A stretch of 64,000 nucleotides of DNA. Origin: Verrucomicrobiia bacterium. GTDB lineage: Bacteria > Verrucomicrobiota > Verrucomicrobiia > Limisphaerales > UBA8199. Location: contig DASYZB010000009.1 in assembly GCA_035946615.1 (NCBI GenBank), positions 40,423-104,422 of the forward strand, in the 5' to 3' direction. Every line of letters starts with the position of its first letter. The stretch's first letter is position 1. Position numbers and translations under genes: made by a program. The notes beneath the pieces are model-generated. The model saw only the letters and a list, made by a program, of their open reading frames with translations. It was not told the origin of the DNA and ran no database searches. Positions 19,371 through 27,946 of the stretch are shown here, one piece after another.

Positions 19371-21412
19371 GCCTTCTTGCCCTCCAACGGCAGGGCACAG
19401 GTCACAAGAGTGCCTCGCGAGCCGCTCGCCTTAATCTCCAGAGAAGCGCCAATCAGGCTGGCTCGATAATTCATTATCCGCAAACCCATCCCCGTCGAAT
19501 GGCTGCGCAGATCGGGAAAAGGCAGGCCGTTGTTCTGAATCGTGAGCACCAGGCGGTCTGAGCCGTTGGAAAGGACGATGCCGACACGCTTGGCTTTGCC
19601 GTGTTTGATGGCGTTGGTAACGGCCTCCTGGGCGATTTTATAGAGTTGCATCACCACGTGCGGTTCGAGCGAGGGGATGCTCCCGGTTGGGTTGAAACGG
19701 CAGGTGATCCGGAACAGTTCGCGGGCGCGGGCGGCGAGGTCTTCGAGGGCATCAGGGAGTTCTTTCTTTGCGACATCGAGGGTGGCGAGGTCGTGGGCCA
19801 GATCGCTGGCGTGGCTCATGGCCTGCTGCACCAATTCATGGATTTTGGCAGCGTCCTTCGCCGCATCGGTTTGCTGTTTAGCCAGCTTGAGTTCGAGCCC
19901 TTTGGTCATCAGCGCAATGCCGGAGAGTTTCTGGCCCAGGTCATCGTGAAGGTCCAAAGCGATGCGCCGGCGCTCTTTTTCCGTGATTTCGAGCAACTCA
20001 TTTTCAAGCCGTTTGCGTTCGGCGATCGCGGCGTGGAGTTTGGAATTGGCCGTTTTGAGCTCGGCAGTGCGGTGCTGGACGCGGACCTCCAATTCATCAT
20101 GCGCCCGCCGGAGGGCTTCCTCCGCATTGCGCCGGTGAATGAACTGCCCGATTTCGCTGCCAATTGCCGTCATCATGTTGAGCAGGGGGAGGTCATAACT
20201 CATCCGGCGCACACTGAAAAACTCGAGCACACCGAACAGCGCCCCGGCCCCCTGGACGGGAAAGGCCACAGCGCCGTGGAGGCCGGCCTGGGCAGCGGGC
20301 ACGCTCCTCTCGAAATGAGGCTCGGCGCTAAAATCGGCAAACCAGACGGGACGGCGCTCCTGCCACACTCGGCCCGGGAGACTCTCCGTGGGCTTGAGTA
20401 TTGTGTTACGGGTGATTTCGGCGAAGGCCTCCAACCCCGGCGAGTGCTCATGCAACTCAACAACAGAAGCGCGCAGGAGCTTTTGTTCGGCATCGGGGAG
20501 CCACAGCGCGCCCAGATCGACTTCCAGGCTGTCGAGCAGCGCCCCTAGAATGCCTGGGGCCGCATCATTCAGAGAGGGCGCATTGGCCAGCAGCCGGGTT
20601 ATCGAGTGTTCGGCAGCCAGCCGTCCTTCGGCCCGCTTCCGTTCGGTGATGTCGGACACCGCGCTGACCCAGCCTGTAATATTGCCAAACGGGTCGCGAA
20701 GCGGGGTGACCTGAACCAGCACGTCGATTCGTTCCTCGGTACGCCGGCGGAAACGCAATTCGATCCCCCCGGCCGGAGCGCTGTCTTGGACAACTTTGCT
20801 CAGAGAATCAGTAATGGAATGAATTCGTTCAGGCGCCCAATAGACGAAAGGGGGCCGGGCGCCCAGGAGTTCTTGTTCCGGCCAGCCCACCAGGGCGCAA
20901 AAGGCGGGGTTGACGTAGGTTTGCCGGCCATCGAGATCCACCGCCGCGATGCCGGCGGGAACAGAATTCTCTATCGCCTGACGGAAGACCTGCTCGACCT
21001 TGAGTTTCTCATCCGCCCGCCGGCGCTCGCGCCGCATTTCAGCCTCGCGCAACTCGCGCTGCACGGCAGGGCCGAGGCGGGCGAGGTTATCCTTCATGAC
21101 ATAGTCATGAGCGCCGGCCTTCATGGCGGCGACGGCCGTATCATCGCTGATATGGCCCGAGACGATGATGAAGGGAAGATCGAGGCCCTGGCCCTTGACC
21201 AGAGCCAGTGCTTCAAGCCCATTGAAGCGGGGCATCAAGTAATCGGCGATGACCAGATGCCAGCCCTGGCGGGCCAGCGCGTCCGCCATGGCCTCCCCGG
21301 TATCGACGCGGTGGCAAATCGGTTCGTAACCGGCCCGCTCGAGCTCGATTTGGAGCAATGCGGCGTCGTTCTCCGAATCTTCAACAATGAGTACTTGCAA
21401 CGGATTACTCAC
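19361..21412 (-). CDS. Receiver-PAS-GAF-HisKA_3 hybrid histidine kinase
   Basis: A 683-residue cytosolic protein. An N-terminal receiver domain (VLIVEDSENDAALLQ, phospho-acceptor Asp in LVIADYLMP, then a KD near residue 107) is followed by a PAS domain (about 145-270), a GAF domain (about 280-430), a coiled coil, and a HisKA_3 dimerisation domain with His in RRRIALDLHDDLGQ. An ATPase domain (AVTNAIKHGKAKRVG, GMGLRIMNYRA) completes it. HisKA_3 kinases usually pair with NarL-type regulators. The 33345-34025 regulator is of that class but lies 12 kb away. The gene follows the MASE1 kinase by 46 bp in the same direction, so the two are probably cotranscribed, and the receiver may accept phosphate from that kinase. 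Confidence 0.88.
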   Translation of the reverse strand: MSNPLQVLIVEDSENDAALLQIELERAGYEPICHRVDTGEAMADALARQGWHLVIADYLMPRFNGLEALALVKGQGLDLPFIIVSGHISDDTAVAAMKAGAHDYVMKDNLARLGPAVQRELREAEMRRERRRADEKLKVEQVFRQAIENSVPAGIAAVDLDGRQTYVNPAFCALVGWPEQELLGARPPFVYWAPERIHSITDSLSKVVQDSAPAGGIELRFRRRTEERIDVLVQVTPLRDPFGNITGWVSAVSDITERKRAEGRLAAEHSITRLLANAPSLNDAAPGILGALLDSLEVDLGALWLPDAEQKLLRASVVELHEHSPGLEAFAEITRNTILKPTESLPGRVWQERRPVWFADFSAEPHFERSVPAAQAGLHGAVAFPVQGAGALFGVLEFFSVRRMSYDLPLLNMMTAIGSEIGQFIHRRNAEEALRRAHDELEVRVQHRTAELKTANSKLHAAIAERKRLENELLEITEKERRRIALDLHDDLGQKLSGIALMTKGLELKLAKQQTDAAKDAAKIHELVQQAMSHASDLAHDLATLDVAKKELPDALEDLAARARELFRITCRFNPTGSIPSLEPHVVMQLYKIAQEAVTNAIKHGKAKRVGIVLSNGSDRLVLTIQNNGLPFPDLRSHSTGMGLRIMNYRASLIGASLEIKASGSRGTLVTCALPLEGKKAHP

Positions 21413-21458
21413 GATGTCGTTGGACAGGACGTCAGACTAATCATAACCGAAAAGCTGC

Positions 21459-24080
21459 TCATTTTCCAGGGAGTGTAAAAAAGAATGTGGCGCCTTGATT
21501 GGTGGCCGCTTCGACCCAGATACGCCCGCGATGGCGATTAATGATGCGCTGGACGGTAGCCAGGCCCACGCCTGTGCCTGGGAATTCGGCGGTCGAGTGG
21601 AGCCGCTGAAAAACCCCAAACAACTTGCCGGCATATGCCATATCGAACCCGGCGCCATTGTCGCGCACGAAGAAGGCCGGGTCGGGTCCGGAGAGTTGGC
21701 CAAACTCGATGCAGGCGGGGGTTTGTTTGGCCGTAAACTTCCAGGCATTGCGCAGCAGGTTATCTAACAGCACCCGCAGGAGCCGTTCGTCACCCTTCGC
21801 AAGCAAGGCCGGGGCAATGGAAGTTCTTACTGGGCGGCCAGGGTCGTCTTCCTGGAGTCCGGCGAGAATATCGACCGCCAGGGCGCTTAAGTTCACCGTC
21901 TGGGGCTGGAGTTCGCAGCGGCTAACACGTGAGAGTTGCAGGAGCGCCTCGATGAGTTTATCCATGTGCCGGCTGGATTCGCAGGAGCGCCGCAAAAACT
22001 CCTGGCCACGCCCGTCGAGTTTGGAGGTATAACGTTCCAGGAGAACTTCGCTGAACCCGCGGATGCTGCGCAAGGGGGCGCGTAAATCATGCGAAACCGA
22101 ATAGGAGAAGGCCTCGAGTTCCTTGTTAATTGCCTCCAGTTGGGCGGTGCGTTCCAGGACGCGGCGCTCGAGTTCCTCGTTCAATCTAAGAATCTCCTGG
22201 GCGCGCTCCTGAAGCGCGGCTTCAGCCCTCTTGCGTTCGCTAAGATCGACCAAAACTCCCAAGCTCCCGCGGACCCGCCCCGTCTCATCATAAAGAGGGG
22301 AGGCCGACACCAACGAATTGATGACAAGGCCGTCTTCAAAAACGAGATCGATTTCCTCGCCGCGGACCGGGATGCCATGGCGGGCGGCAAATTGCATGGG
22401 TAACTCGCCCGCGGGAACCTCGCGGCCCCGGCGCAGGATGCGCGGGGTGGGGCCGTTTCCTTGAGCGCCGTTTTGGGAAAGGACCGACTGCCCACGCAAG
22501 AGGGCCTGGCACGCCGGGTTGCCAGTGATGACCCGGCAATCGGGGTCGCGGGCCACAGCCAGGCCCACGGGGGCAACGTCAAAGATGGTTTGGAGTTCTT
22601 CCAGGTGCCGGCGCAGTTGGCGATTGAGCCGTTGAATCTCCTCCTGCGCGCGGATGCGCTCCAGCGCCCCGCCGCAATGATCAGCCAGAGACTGCAGCAG
22701 GCGCAGGTCCGTTTCGGTGTAGGCATTGGCTTTGTAGCTCTGTATCGAGAAGATGCCTATGGCAGACTCGCCCGCCCGCAACGGGACATACATCAGGGAG
22801 CGGGAGGGCCGCGCCGCGTCCCCGAAAGGAACGGTCTCAGAGTCAAAAGTGGCGGCTTCGGGTCGAAGCACGAGCCGAGCGCCGCTCTTGAGGACATTCC
22901 GGGCAAACGCTCCGGGCGGAGCCGAGGGCAAGGGGACTTCTGTGCGCTGTCCATTAATGGTATCTACACAGAAAACCGTTTCGATGACAGAATGCCCGAC
23001 CAAAGAGAGGTCCAGCACACAGGCGTCCCATCCGAAGAGGGTGTCGGCGATTTCCACGATAATTCGCGCGGCGTCTTTCGGCTTGGAAGCTGCGCTGAGG
23101 CGCCGGCCCAGCTCCGATAGGGCGCGGTAACGCTGCTCAGAGGCGCGCAAACCGGCCTGTGTCTCACGCCCGTTCTCGACCTCGGCGGCAAGGAGCAGGC
23201 AAAGCACCGTGACGACGATGATGAAATTCTGCAAGAGCAACAGCGAAGTGTTCGGGTTGGGAACCGCAAAGGGCCCGTTGCCGTGAAAAGTAGATACCAC
23301 AGCGAAACAAACCGCTATGAAGCTCGCGGTTGTCGTTCCACGCCGGCCAAAACGCAGGGCAATCCAGACCAGTACCGGCGCCAGCAGAATCGGCAAGTGA
23401 ATGCCCTCAAGTCCAGAAGCCAGCCACCCCCCGAATACAACCTGGCACGCCACTATCAGAACAGAGAATAACGCGGCAGCTTCCCAACGCTTGCGGCGCG
23501 CCAAAGGCCGCCAGCGGGTTGTCCACGCAAGAATCAACGGCGCGATGAGGATAATGCTGACCGCATCGCCAAACCACCAGGTCAGCCACAGGTCCCCCGC
23601 GTGAGCCCAGAGCGTAAACCCGCCCAGCGCGCAAACGAGCATCCCATCGGAAGCGCTCAGGGCGCTGCTGCAAAAACCCGCCAGAAGGACGAACCACAGG
23701 ATCGTTGCTGGCCGGCTCAAGGCCTGCCGCCCATCGGCGTAACGTTCGACCAGCCATGCCCCGATGAGCGCTTCAGCCGTATTCCCCAAGCATACACCAA
23801 CACTGGCGATCCCGATGACAACCCAGTGGGCTCCGCTGCCCCATAGAACCGACGCGTTCGCCAGGAATGCCCCAAGTGCAATACCAGGCCAGACCCGCCG
23901 CCCTAGAAGAAGCACCGCTGCCAACGCCAGACCGCTTGGCGGCCAGACCGGAGACGCAATCCGATGTTCAAAGGCGAGTGAAAGACCGAGCCTGGCCGCC
24001 AGAAAATAAACAGCCGCCACCCCGGCGATGAGCACCAGATTCCGATGCCGTGGTTTCATGAGACCGGTGGGAGAGCGCAT
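21459..24080 (-). CDS. MASE1-GAF-PAS-HisKA membrane histidine kinase
   Basis: An 873-residue protein with an N-terminal MASE1 membrane sensor (eight or so hydrophobic segments to about residue 295; hallmark SPVWPPSGLALAAVLLLG). It is followed by a GAF domain (about 320-480), a PAS domain (about 495-620), HisKA with FSYSVSHDLRAPLRSI, and a HATPase domain (N-box LLDNLLRNAWKFT, FFVRDNGAGFD, GTGVGLATVQRI). MASE1 ligands are largely unknown. The upstream spacer has a 7-bp stem ATGGGGT/ACCCCAT at 24123-24140. First gene of a two-kinase operon. Confidence 0.9.
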   Translation of the reverse strand: MRSPTGLMKPRHRNLVLIAGVAAVYFLAARLGLSLAFEHRIASPVWPPSGLALAAVLLLGRRVWPGIALGAFLANASVLWGSGAHWVVIGIASVGVCLGNTAEALIGAWLVERYADGRQALSRPATILWFVLLAGFCSSALSASDGMLVCALGGFTLWAHAGDLWLTWWFGDAVSIILIAPLILAWTTRWRPLARRKRWEAAALFSVLIVACQVVFGGWLASGLEGIHLPILLAPVLVWIALRFGRRGTTTASFIAVCFAVVSTFHGNGPFAVPNPNTSLLLLQNFIIVVTVLCLLLAAEVENGRETQAGLRASEQRYRALSELGRRLSAASKPKDAARIIVEIADTLFGWDACVLDLSLVGHSVIETVFCVDTINGQRTEVPLPSAPPGAFARNVLKSGARLVLRPEAATFDSETVPFGDAARPSRSLMYVPLRAGESAIGIFSIQSYKANAYTETDLRLLQSLADHCGGALERIRAQEEIQRLNRQLRRHLEELQTIFDVAPVGLAVARDPDCRVITGNPACQALLRGQSVLSQNGAQGNGPTPRILRRGREVPAGELPMQFAARHGIPVRGEEIDLVFEDGLVINSLVSASPLYDETGRVRGSLGVLVDLSERKRAEAALQERAQEILRLNEELERRVLERTAQLEAINKELEAFSYSVSHDLRAPLRSIRGFSEVLLERYTSKLDGRGQEFLRRSCESSRHMDKLIEALLQLSRVSRCELQPQTVNLSALAVDILAGLQEDDPGRPVRTSIAPALLAKGDERLLRVLLDNLLRNAWKFTAKQTPACIEFGQLSGPDPAFFVRDNGAGFDMAYAGKLFGVFQRLHSTAEFPGTGVGLATVQRIINRHRGRIWVEAATNQGATFFFTLPGK

Positions 24081-24122
24081 TGTTCGCTACACGCAGCCTA
24101 AGGTGCCCGTCGCGCCATAGGG

Positions 24123-24140
24123 ATGGGGTAAGCACCCCAT
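24123..24140. repeat. Palindrome upstream of the MASE1 kinase
   Basis: A perfect inverted repeat ATGGGGT-AAGC-ACCCCAT lies 43-60 bp upstream of the kinase start. The position suits an operator or a leader hairpin. No regulator can be assigned. Confidence 0.4.
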
Positions 24141-24277
24141 GGCAATTTTAAGCCCCACACTTCGACGACGCAACTGTTCTATTTCACCAGCCCTGAGTGG
24201 CAATGGGCACCATACTTCTCCCGCTCCTCCGAAGGGGAGACTGGGAGTTTGGACATTTAGCAGGCGTCTCTTGCTTT

Positions 24278-24303
24278 CCTTTGTCGGAAACTTTGTCGGA
24301 AAA
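24278..24303. repeat. Tandem 12-mer CTTTGTCGGAAA
   Basis: Two copies of the 12-mer CTTTGTCGGAAA in tandem, in a gene-free spacer. The same unit occurs in reverse complement at 52923-52946, where 20 bases (52927-52946) are identical to 24278-24297. Probably a dispersed intergenic repeat. Confidence 0.6.
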
Positions 24304-24564
24304 CTTTATCGATTGGTTTGGTCAAGCCCAAGACCCAGGGTTTTTCAGCAGAATCATTGTTATTTTAATGGGAGTCCCCCTCGTAGAGGGCGTGTTTTGC
24401 GGGCGTGGCAGCAGGGAGCATTTCATGTGGCGGTAAGCGATTCGGTGTTGTAGGGCAAGACTTCCAATTTTTGTACGCTGCGCGGGTGACCAAGTGCTGA
24501 ACGGATTATGGGCTTCGCATTCGGCATAGTGAAAAATATTGGTAACGATGCATTGCCATTTCTT

Positions 24565-24583
24565 TGATACACTTACTGTATCA
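24565..24583. promoter_or_regulatory. Operator-like palindrome before the immunity-type pseudogene
   Basis: TGATACA and TGTATCA form a perfect 7-bp inverted repeat with a 5-bp spacer, ending one base before the probable GTG start at 24585. The position and symmetry fit a repressor operator. No adjacent regulator gene survives. Confidence 0.5.
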
Positions 24584-24584
24584 T

Positions 24585-24994
24585 GTGAAGGTTTTTACGG
24601 CGGAGCAAAGTGACCTCAGGTACCAATGCGATGGTGCGTGCAAATGGGATCTCCCGGATGTAGTATGCCCTACCTGCAACAAGGCTAAAGGGAGCGCGCC
24701 CGGAATTCCGACGGCTGATATAGCGGGACAAGTGGAGGAGCGGGCCTATCAAGCAGGAAGGGCTTCGGCTGAAAGATTTGAAGTGCTGGCTGAGCCTATC
24801 AGGAGCCTTGCTCCACCGGGGAGGCCTGTTCTCCCTGGCATGGGATTAGGCCTTTTCATTGGTACCGTGAATCATCGCGAGAAGCGCGATTTTCTCTGGT
24901 CCTTTGCCTTAGGGTCATCATTCGTGAGTCCGCTTTCGAATTGCTGCGTGCAGCAGGGTTCGAAGTGGATACTGGACCACTGTCATCCCGTTGA
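24585..24994 (+). pseudogene. Frameshifted remnant of a double-CXXCG (SitI6-like) immunity gene
   Basis: The frame from GTG 24585 reads VKVFTAEQSDLRYQ, then WDLPDVVCPTC, and later EVLAEPIRSLAPPGRPVLPG and GLGLFIGTV. These resemble the N-terminal half of myxobacterial double-CXXCG immunity proteins of the SitI6 type. Near 24905 the similarity moves to another frame, which continues LRVIIRESAFELLRAAGFEV and ends at TGA 24992-24994. The second CXXC half of the family is missing. So the gene has at least one frameshift and a 3' truncation. Family assignment rests on recalled motifs and is moderate. Confidence 0.5.
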
Positions 24995-25445
24995 GCGGAA
25001 TCTCGTTTGTTGAAAGGGTTTGAAAATGAGTGGGTTGCGCGACAAAAGCGATGTGATCGGTTTGGACTCCGTTTCGCGTTTTTTCTCAGCACCGGCCGTG
25101 CCAAACTCGCCCGGTGCGCTGCGAAAAACCGATTTTCTCTCAAGTCATGCCCCTCCCCCCCGAACACTGGCAACCTGCATCTCGACTTTCAGCCTCCAAG
25201 TCACCAGTTGTCACCTGTTGCCACTAAATGTCACCAATTGTCACTACAAACCGCACCCCCTTCCTCCCAAAGGCATCAGACACCCCCTACCCTTCTTCCG
25301 CGCCTGTGTCTGCGCCTGTCCGAGGCTATCCGAGGCCATCCGAGGTTAGAAAAATTTTCCTTCCGGCCTCTTCGCAGGTTTCAGCACCCTGCCGCCGCAA
25401 AAATTTTCGACTCTAAACGGGGCGAAGCATCCCGCTCGGCCTCTT
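24995..25445. other. Gene-free spacer with short repeats
   Basis: Frames here lack coding character. The spacer has clustered GTCAC words at 25199-25245 and three tandem copies of a 10-mer TCCGAGG(C/T)NA at 25319-25348. It lies between the decayed immunity gene and argB and looks like degraded accessory DNA. Confidence 0.5.
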
Positions 25446-26321
25446 TTACAAAATGATCTCGGTTCCTATCCCTGCATCAGTGAAAATCTCCAGGAGCACC
25501 GCGTGCGGCACACGGCCATCCACGAAGGAAACCTTTTCAACGCCAGACTGAATGGCCGCGACGGCGCTCTCGACCTTGGGGATCATGCCTTGATCGATGA
25601 CCCGCTCTCTTTTAAGCGCATCGACCTGGCTGGTTTTGAGTTGTGAAATGAGGCTCTTGGGCCGTTTGGGGTCCTGCATCAGGCCGGGCACATCGCTCAT
25701 AAAGACCAGCCGGCGCGCTTTAAGGCCAATGGCCGTTTGGGCCGCAGCCACATCGGCGTTGCAATTGTAGATGTGGCCATCCTCTCCCCTGGCTGTCGGG
25801 CTGATCACCGGCGTAATGCCCTGCTCGATGCAGTCGCAGAGCGGGCCGATGTTCACCTCAGTGACTTCACCAACATACCCAATATCCACCTGCTCGCCGC
25901 CAGGCCCTTCAACCACCTTCTTCTTGCATTTGAATATGTCAGGTCCCGCAAATCCCCGCGCAGCCCCTCCCATCGAGTTAATGGCCGCGACGAGTTCCGG
26001 GTTAATCTGGCGCGAGAGGACCTCATCAACTATCTGAACCGTTGCGGCGTCTGTGACCCGTTGCCCTTGAATAAAGTTGGCGTGAAGGCCGGCCTTCTCC
26101 ATCGCCCGGCTGATAGCCTTGCCACCGCCATGGACAACGACCGGATTGATTTCGACAGCTTCGAGAAAGACCACGTCGCGCGCCACACCCGTCCGGACTT
26201 TAAGGTCGGGCGAATCCATAAAGCTGCCGCCATATTTAATGACGAAAGTGGCGCCGCTAAATCTCTGGATGTACGGCAGGGCTTCGAGCAGTGTCGTTGC
26301 TTTGGCGATTAGGTCTTGCAT
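25446..26321 (-). CDS. argB: Acetylglutamate kinase
   Basis: ArgB phosphorylates N-acetylglutamate, the second step of arginine synthesis. The 291-residue protein shows the amino-acid kinase fold: FVIKYGGSFMD (phosphate-binding lysine), VVVHGGGKAIS (glycine loop), YNCNADVAAAQTA, and a C-terminal GMIPKVESA. The ATG at 26321 begins MQDLIAKATTLLEALPYI, the usual N-terminus; longer in-frame sequence upstream is not conserved-looking. No other arg gene is adjacent. Confidence 0.95.
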   Translation of the reverse strand: MQDLIAKATTLLEALPYIQRFSGATFVIKYGGSFMDSPDLKVRTGVARDVVFLEAVEINPVVVHGGGKAISRAMEKAGLHANFIQGQRVTDAATVQIVDEVLSRQINPELVAAINSMGGAARGFAGPDIFKCKKKVVEGPGGEQVDIGYVGEVTEVNIGPLCDCIEQGITPVISPTARGEDGHIYNCNADVAAAQTAIGLKARRLVFMSDVPGLMQDPKRPKSLISQLKTSQVDALKRERVIDQGMIPKVESAVAAIQSGVEKVSFVDGRVPHAVLLEIFTDAGIGTEIIL

Positions 26322-26475
26322 TGATCCTGAAAGCCAAAGAGAGGGCCACGGGACAGCAACTTGCAAGCTTGAAAATAAGCGGCGCAGGGGCGTTCTCCTG
26401 CCTGGGGCGCGGATAAAAGACCCCATGGCATCGCGGGCAGGATCAAGGAGGTTTATAGAGAAAAAGGAGTTGGAT

Positions 26476-27162
26476 ATGAAAAGCATTAGTGCGTTGGCTA
26501 TCGTTTCTGTTTTATTATTGGCGGCAGGCTGCACGTCGCCTTACGGAGGCTCGGATTACAATACAGTTTCAAGCCCCTATATCGGAACCCAGTCGGACCA
26601 AGCCATCGAGAGCGACGTCCGCTCGGAACTTGACCACTATGGAGACCTCGCTGCAAACACCTCGCATGTGCGCATCATCGCTCAAAATGGGACGGTGACA
26701 TTGGTAGGGACGGTGCCGACCGAGAGAGACCGGCAGATGGTCGATGCGGCCGTGAGAAATACCGCCGGCGTTGTGGCTGTGAACGATGAGTTGCAGGTCA
26801 CCTATCCGCCATCGGTCTCCTACAGGCAACCGGCGCCCGTCTATGCAACTCCACAAACCGTCCCGCCCGCCCCGGTGATTGCCACGCCCAACACGGCCCC
26901 TGTCGTTACGGCGCCTCCGCCCTCATTGACCATGCAGGCCTCGAACGCTGGTGATCAAGTCCTTGCCGACAGGGTCGTTCGCACCCTGAAGAGTGACGGA
27001 ATCGCGCCGACGGACCTGCCGTCCGTGTCCGTCAGCATTGTCAACGGCGCCGCTTACGTGCGGGGCACAGTCCAGAACGAGCAAGAGCACCAGGCCCTCA
27101 TCGCCTCCGTCCAACGCACCCCAGGCGTGACGGCGGTCTATGATCAATTGACAGTGCGCTAA
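26476..27162 (+). CDS. Lipoprotein with two BON domains
   Basis: A 228-residue protein with a lipoprotein signal (SVLLLAAGC, lipid-bearing Cys near residue 17). BON domains lie at about 40-110 (VRIIAQNGTVTLVGTVPTE, VNDELQV) and 155-228 (VSIVNGAAYVRGTVQNE, VYDQLTVR), joined by a Pro/Thr-rich linker. BON domains bind membranes or other envelope proteins, as in OsmY and secretins. AAGGAG lies 6 bases before the ATG. Confidence 0.88.
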   Translation: MKSISALAIVSVLLLAAGCTSPYGGSDYNTVSSPYIGTQSDQAIESDVRSELDHYGDLAANTSHVRIIAQNGTVTLVGTVPTERDRQMVDAAVRNTAGVVAVNDELQVTYPPSVSYRQPAPVYATPQTVPPAPVIATPNTAPVVTAPPPSLTMQASNAGDQVLADRVVRTLKSDGIAPTDLPSVSVSIVNGAAYVRGTVQNEQEHQALIASVQRTPGVTAVYDQLTVR

Positions 27163-27184
27163 TTGGACAGTGCCAATGGCAAAG

Positions 27185-27946
27185 CTATGACCTGGGCGCA
27201 AGGCCCGCCGCCCAGGCGCAGCCGCGCCGGAGTAACTCTGGCACCGCATTGTTGGTCAGCGCTGTGACATCGTGGCCCAGGGTGGTGTGAAACACGCGGC
27301 CTTTGCCGTAATTTAAGACAAATGCCATCGGATATTCTTTGCCGTCCACCTTGGACCGCGCCTGGGCCAGCACGTGGATGGGCGCATCACCGGTCAGGCA
27401 AGTGTAGAGTTCGTCGTCGGTCTGGAATGAAGCCAGGCCGCGGGTGACGGGATGCGCCTGGTCCACAATCGCGATCGTGAATTTTCCGCGCGGATCATGC
27501 TGGCGCCCCTCCTGGCCGAACCAGGCGCGGCCAGCAAGGTTCTTGAACTCCGGCCATTCGCCATACCAAGCGCCGCAGGCAAAATGCGTGAGCATCAACC
27601 CGCCGCCGTTCTCAACGAACCGTTTCAGATTCTCGCGCGCCGCCTGCCCGGGGCCCGGCACCTCCCAATTCTTCCAGTGCAGGACAATGGCGTCATAATT
27701 GGTAATGGCCCAGGAGTCGAGGAAATGCGGGTCCTCGACGACGCGCACCGTGAGGCGTGAATCTTTCTCGAGCAAGTCCCGAAGTGCCGGCGCGGTTTGC
27801 TTCCATAGGTGCCCGGGATAATCGATGCCGGTGACCAGCAGGATGCGCGCAGCCGATTTGGACGGCGCGGATGCGCTCTGCGCCGGAGCCGCCAGGCAGA
27901 ACCCAAGAAAGACTCCTGAGGCAATGAGCCGAAAATTCGTGTTCAT
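27185..27946 (-). CDS. Secreted ThuA-like domain protein
   Basis: A 253-residue protein with a signal peptide (SGVFLGFCLAAPAQSASA) and a glutamine-amidotransferase-like ThuA fold: ILLVTGIDYPGHLWKQT, YDAIVLHWKNWEVP, FVENGGGLMLTHFACGA and GKGRVFHTTLGHD. ThuA proteins occur in disaccharide-oxidation operons with Gfo/Idh/MocA oxidoreductases, exactly the context here. The start codon directly follows the stop of the upstream oxidoreductase (TAAATG), indicating coupling. Confidence 0.85.
   Translation of the reverse strand: MNTNFRLIASGVFLGFCLAAPAQSASAPSKSAARILLVTGIDYPGHLWKQTAPALRDLLEKDSRLTVRVVEDPHFLDSWAITNYDAIVLHWKNWEVPGPGQAARENLKRFVENGGGLMLTHFACGAWYGEWPEFKNLAGRAWFGQEGRQHDPRGKFTIAIVDQAHPVTRGLASFQTDDELYTCLTGDAPIHVLAQARSKVDGKEYPMAFVLNYGKGRVFHTTLGHDVTALTNNAVPELLRRGCAWAAGLAPRS

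Noticed and set aside
20388..20714. Plus-strand frames opposite the hybrid kinase
   Set aside because: Antisense shadows of the GAF and PAS domain codons.
24139..24453. 104-codon plus-strand frame in the spacer after the kinases
   Set aside because: It reads through the 12-mer repeat and lacks coding character.
25020..25349. Overlapping frames of 109-149 codons before argB
   Set aside because: Low-complexity Pro/Ser-rich translations of tandem repeats; no homology pattern.
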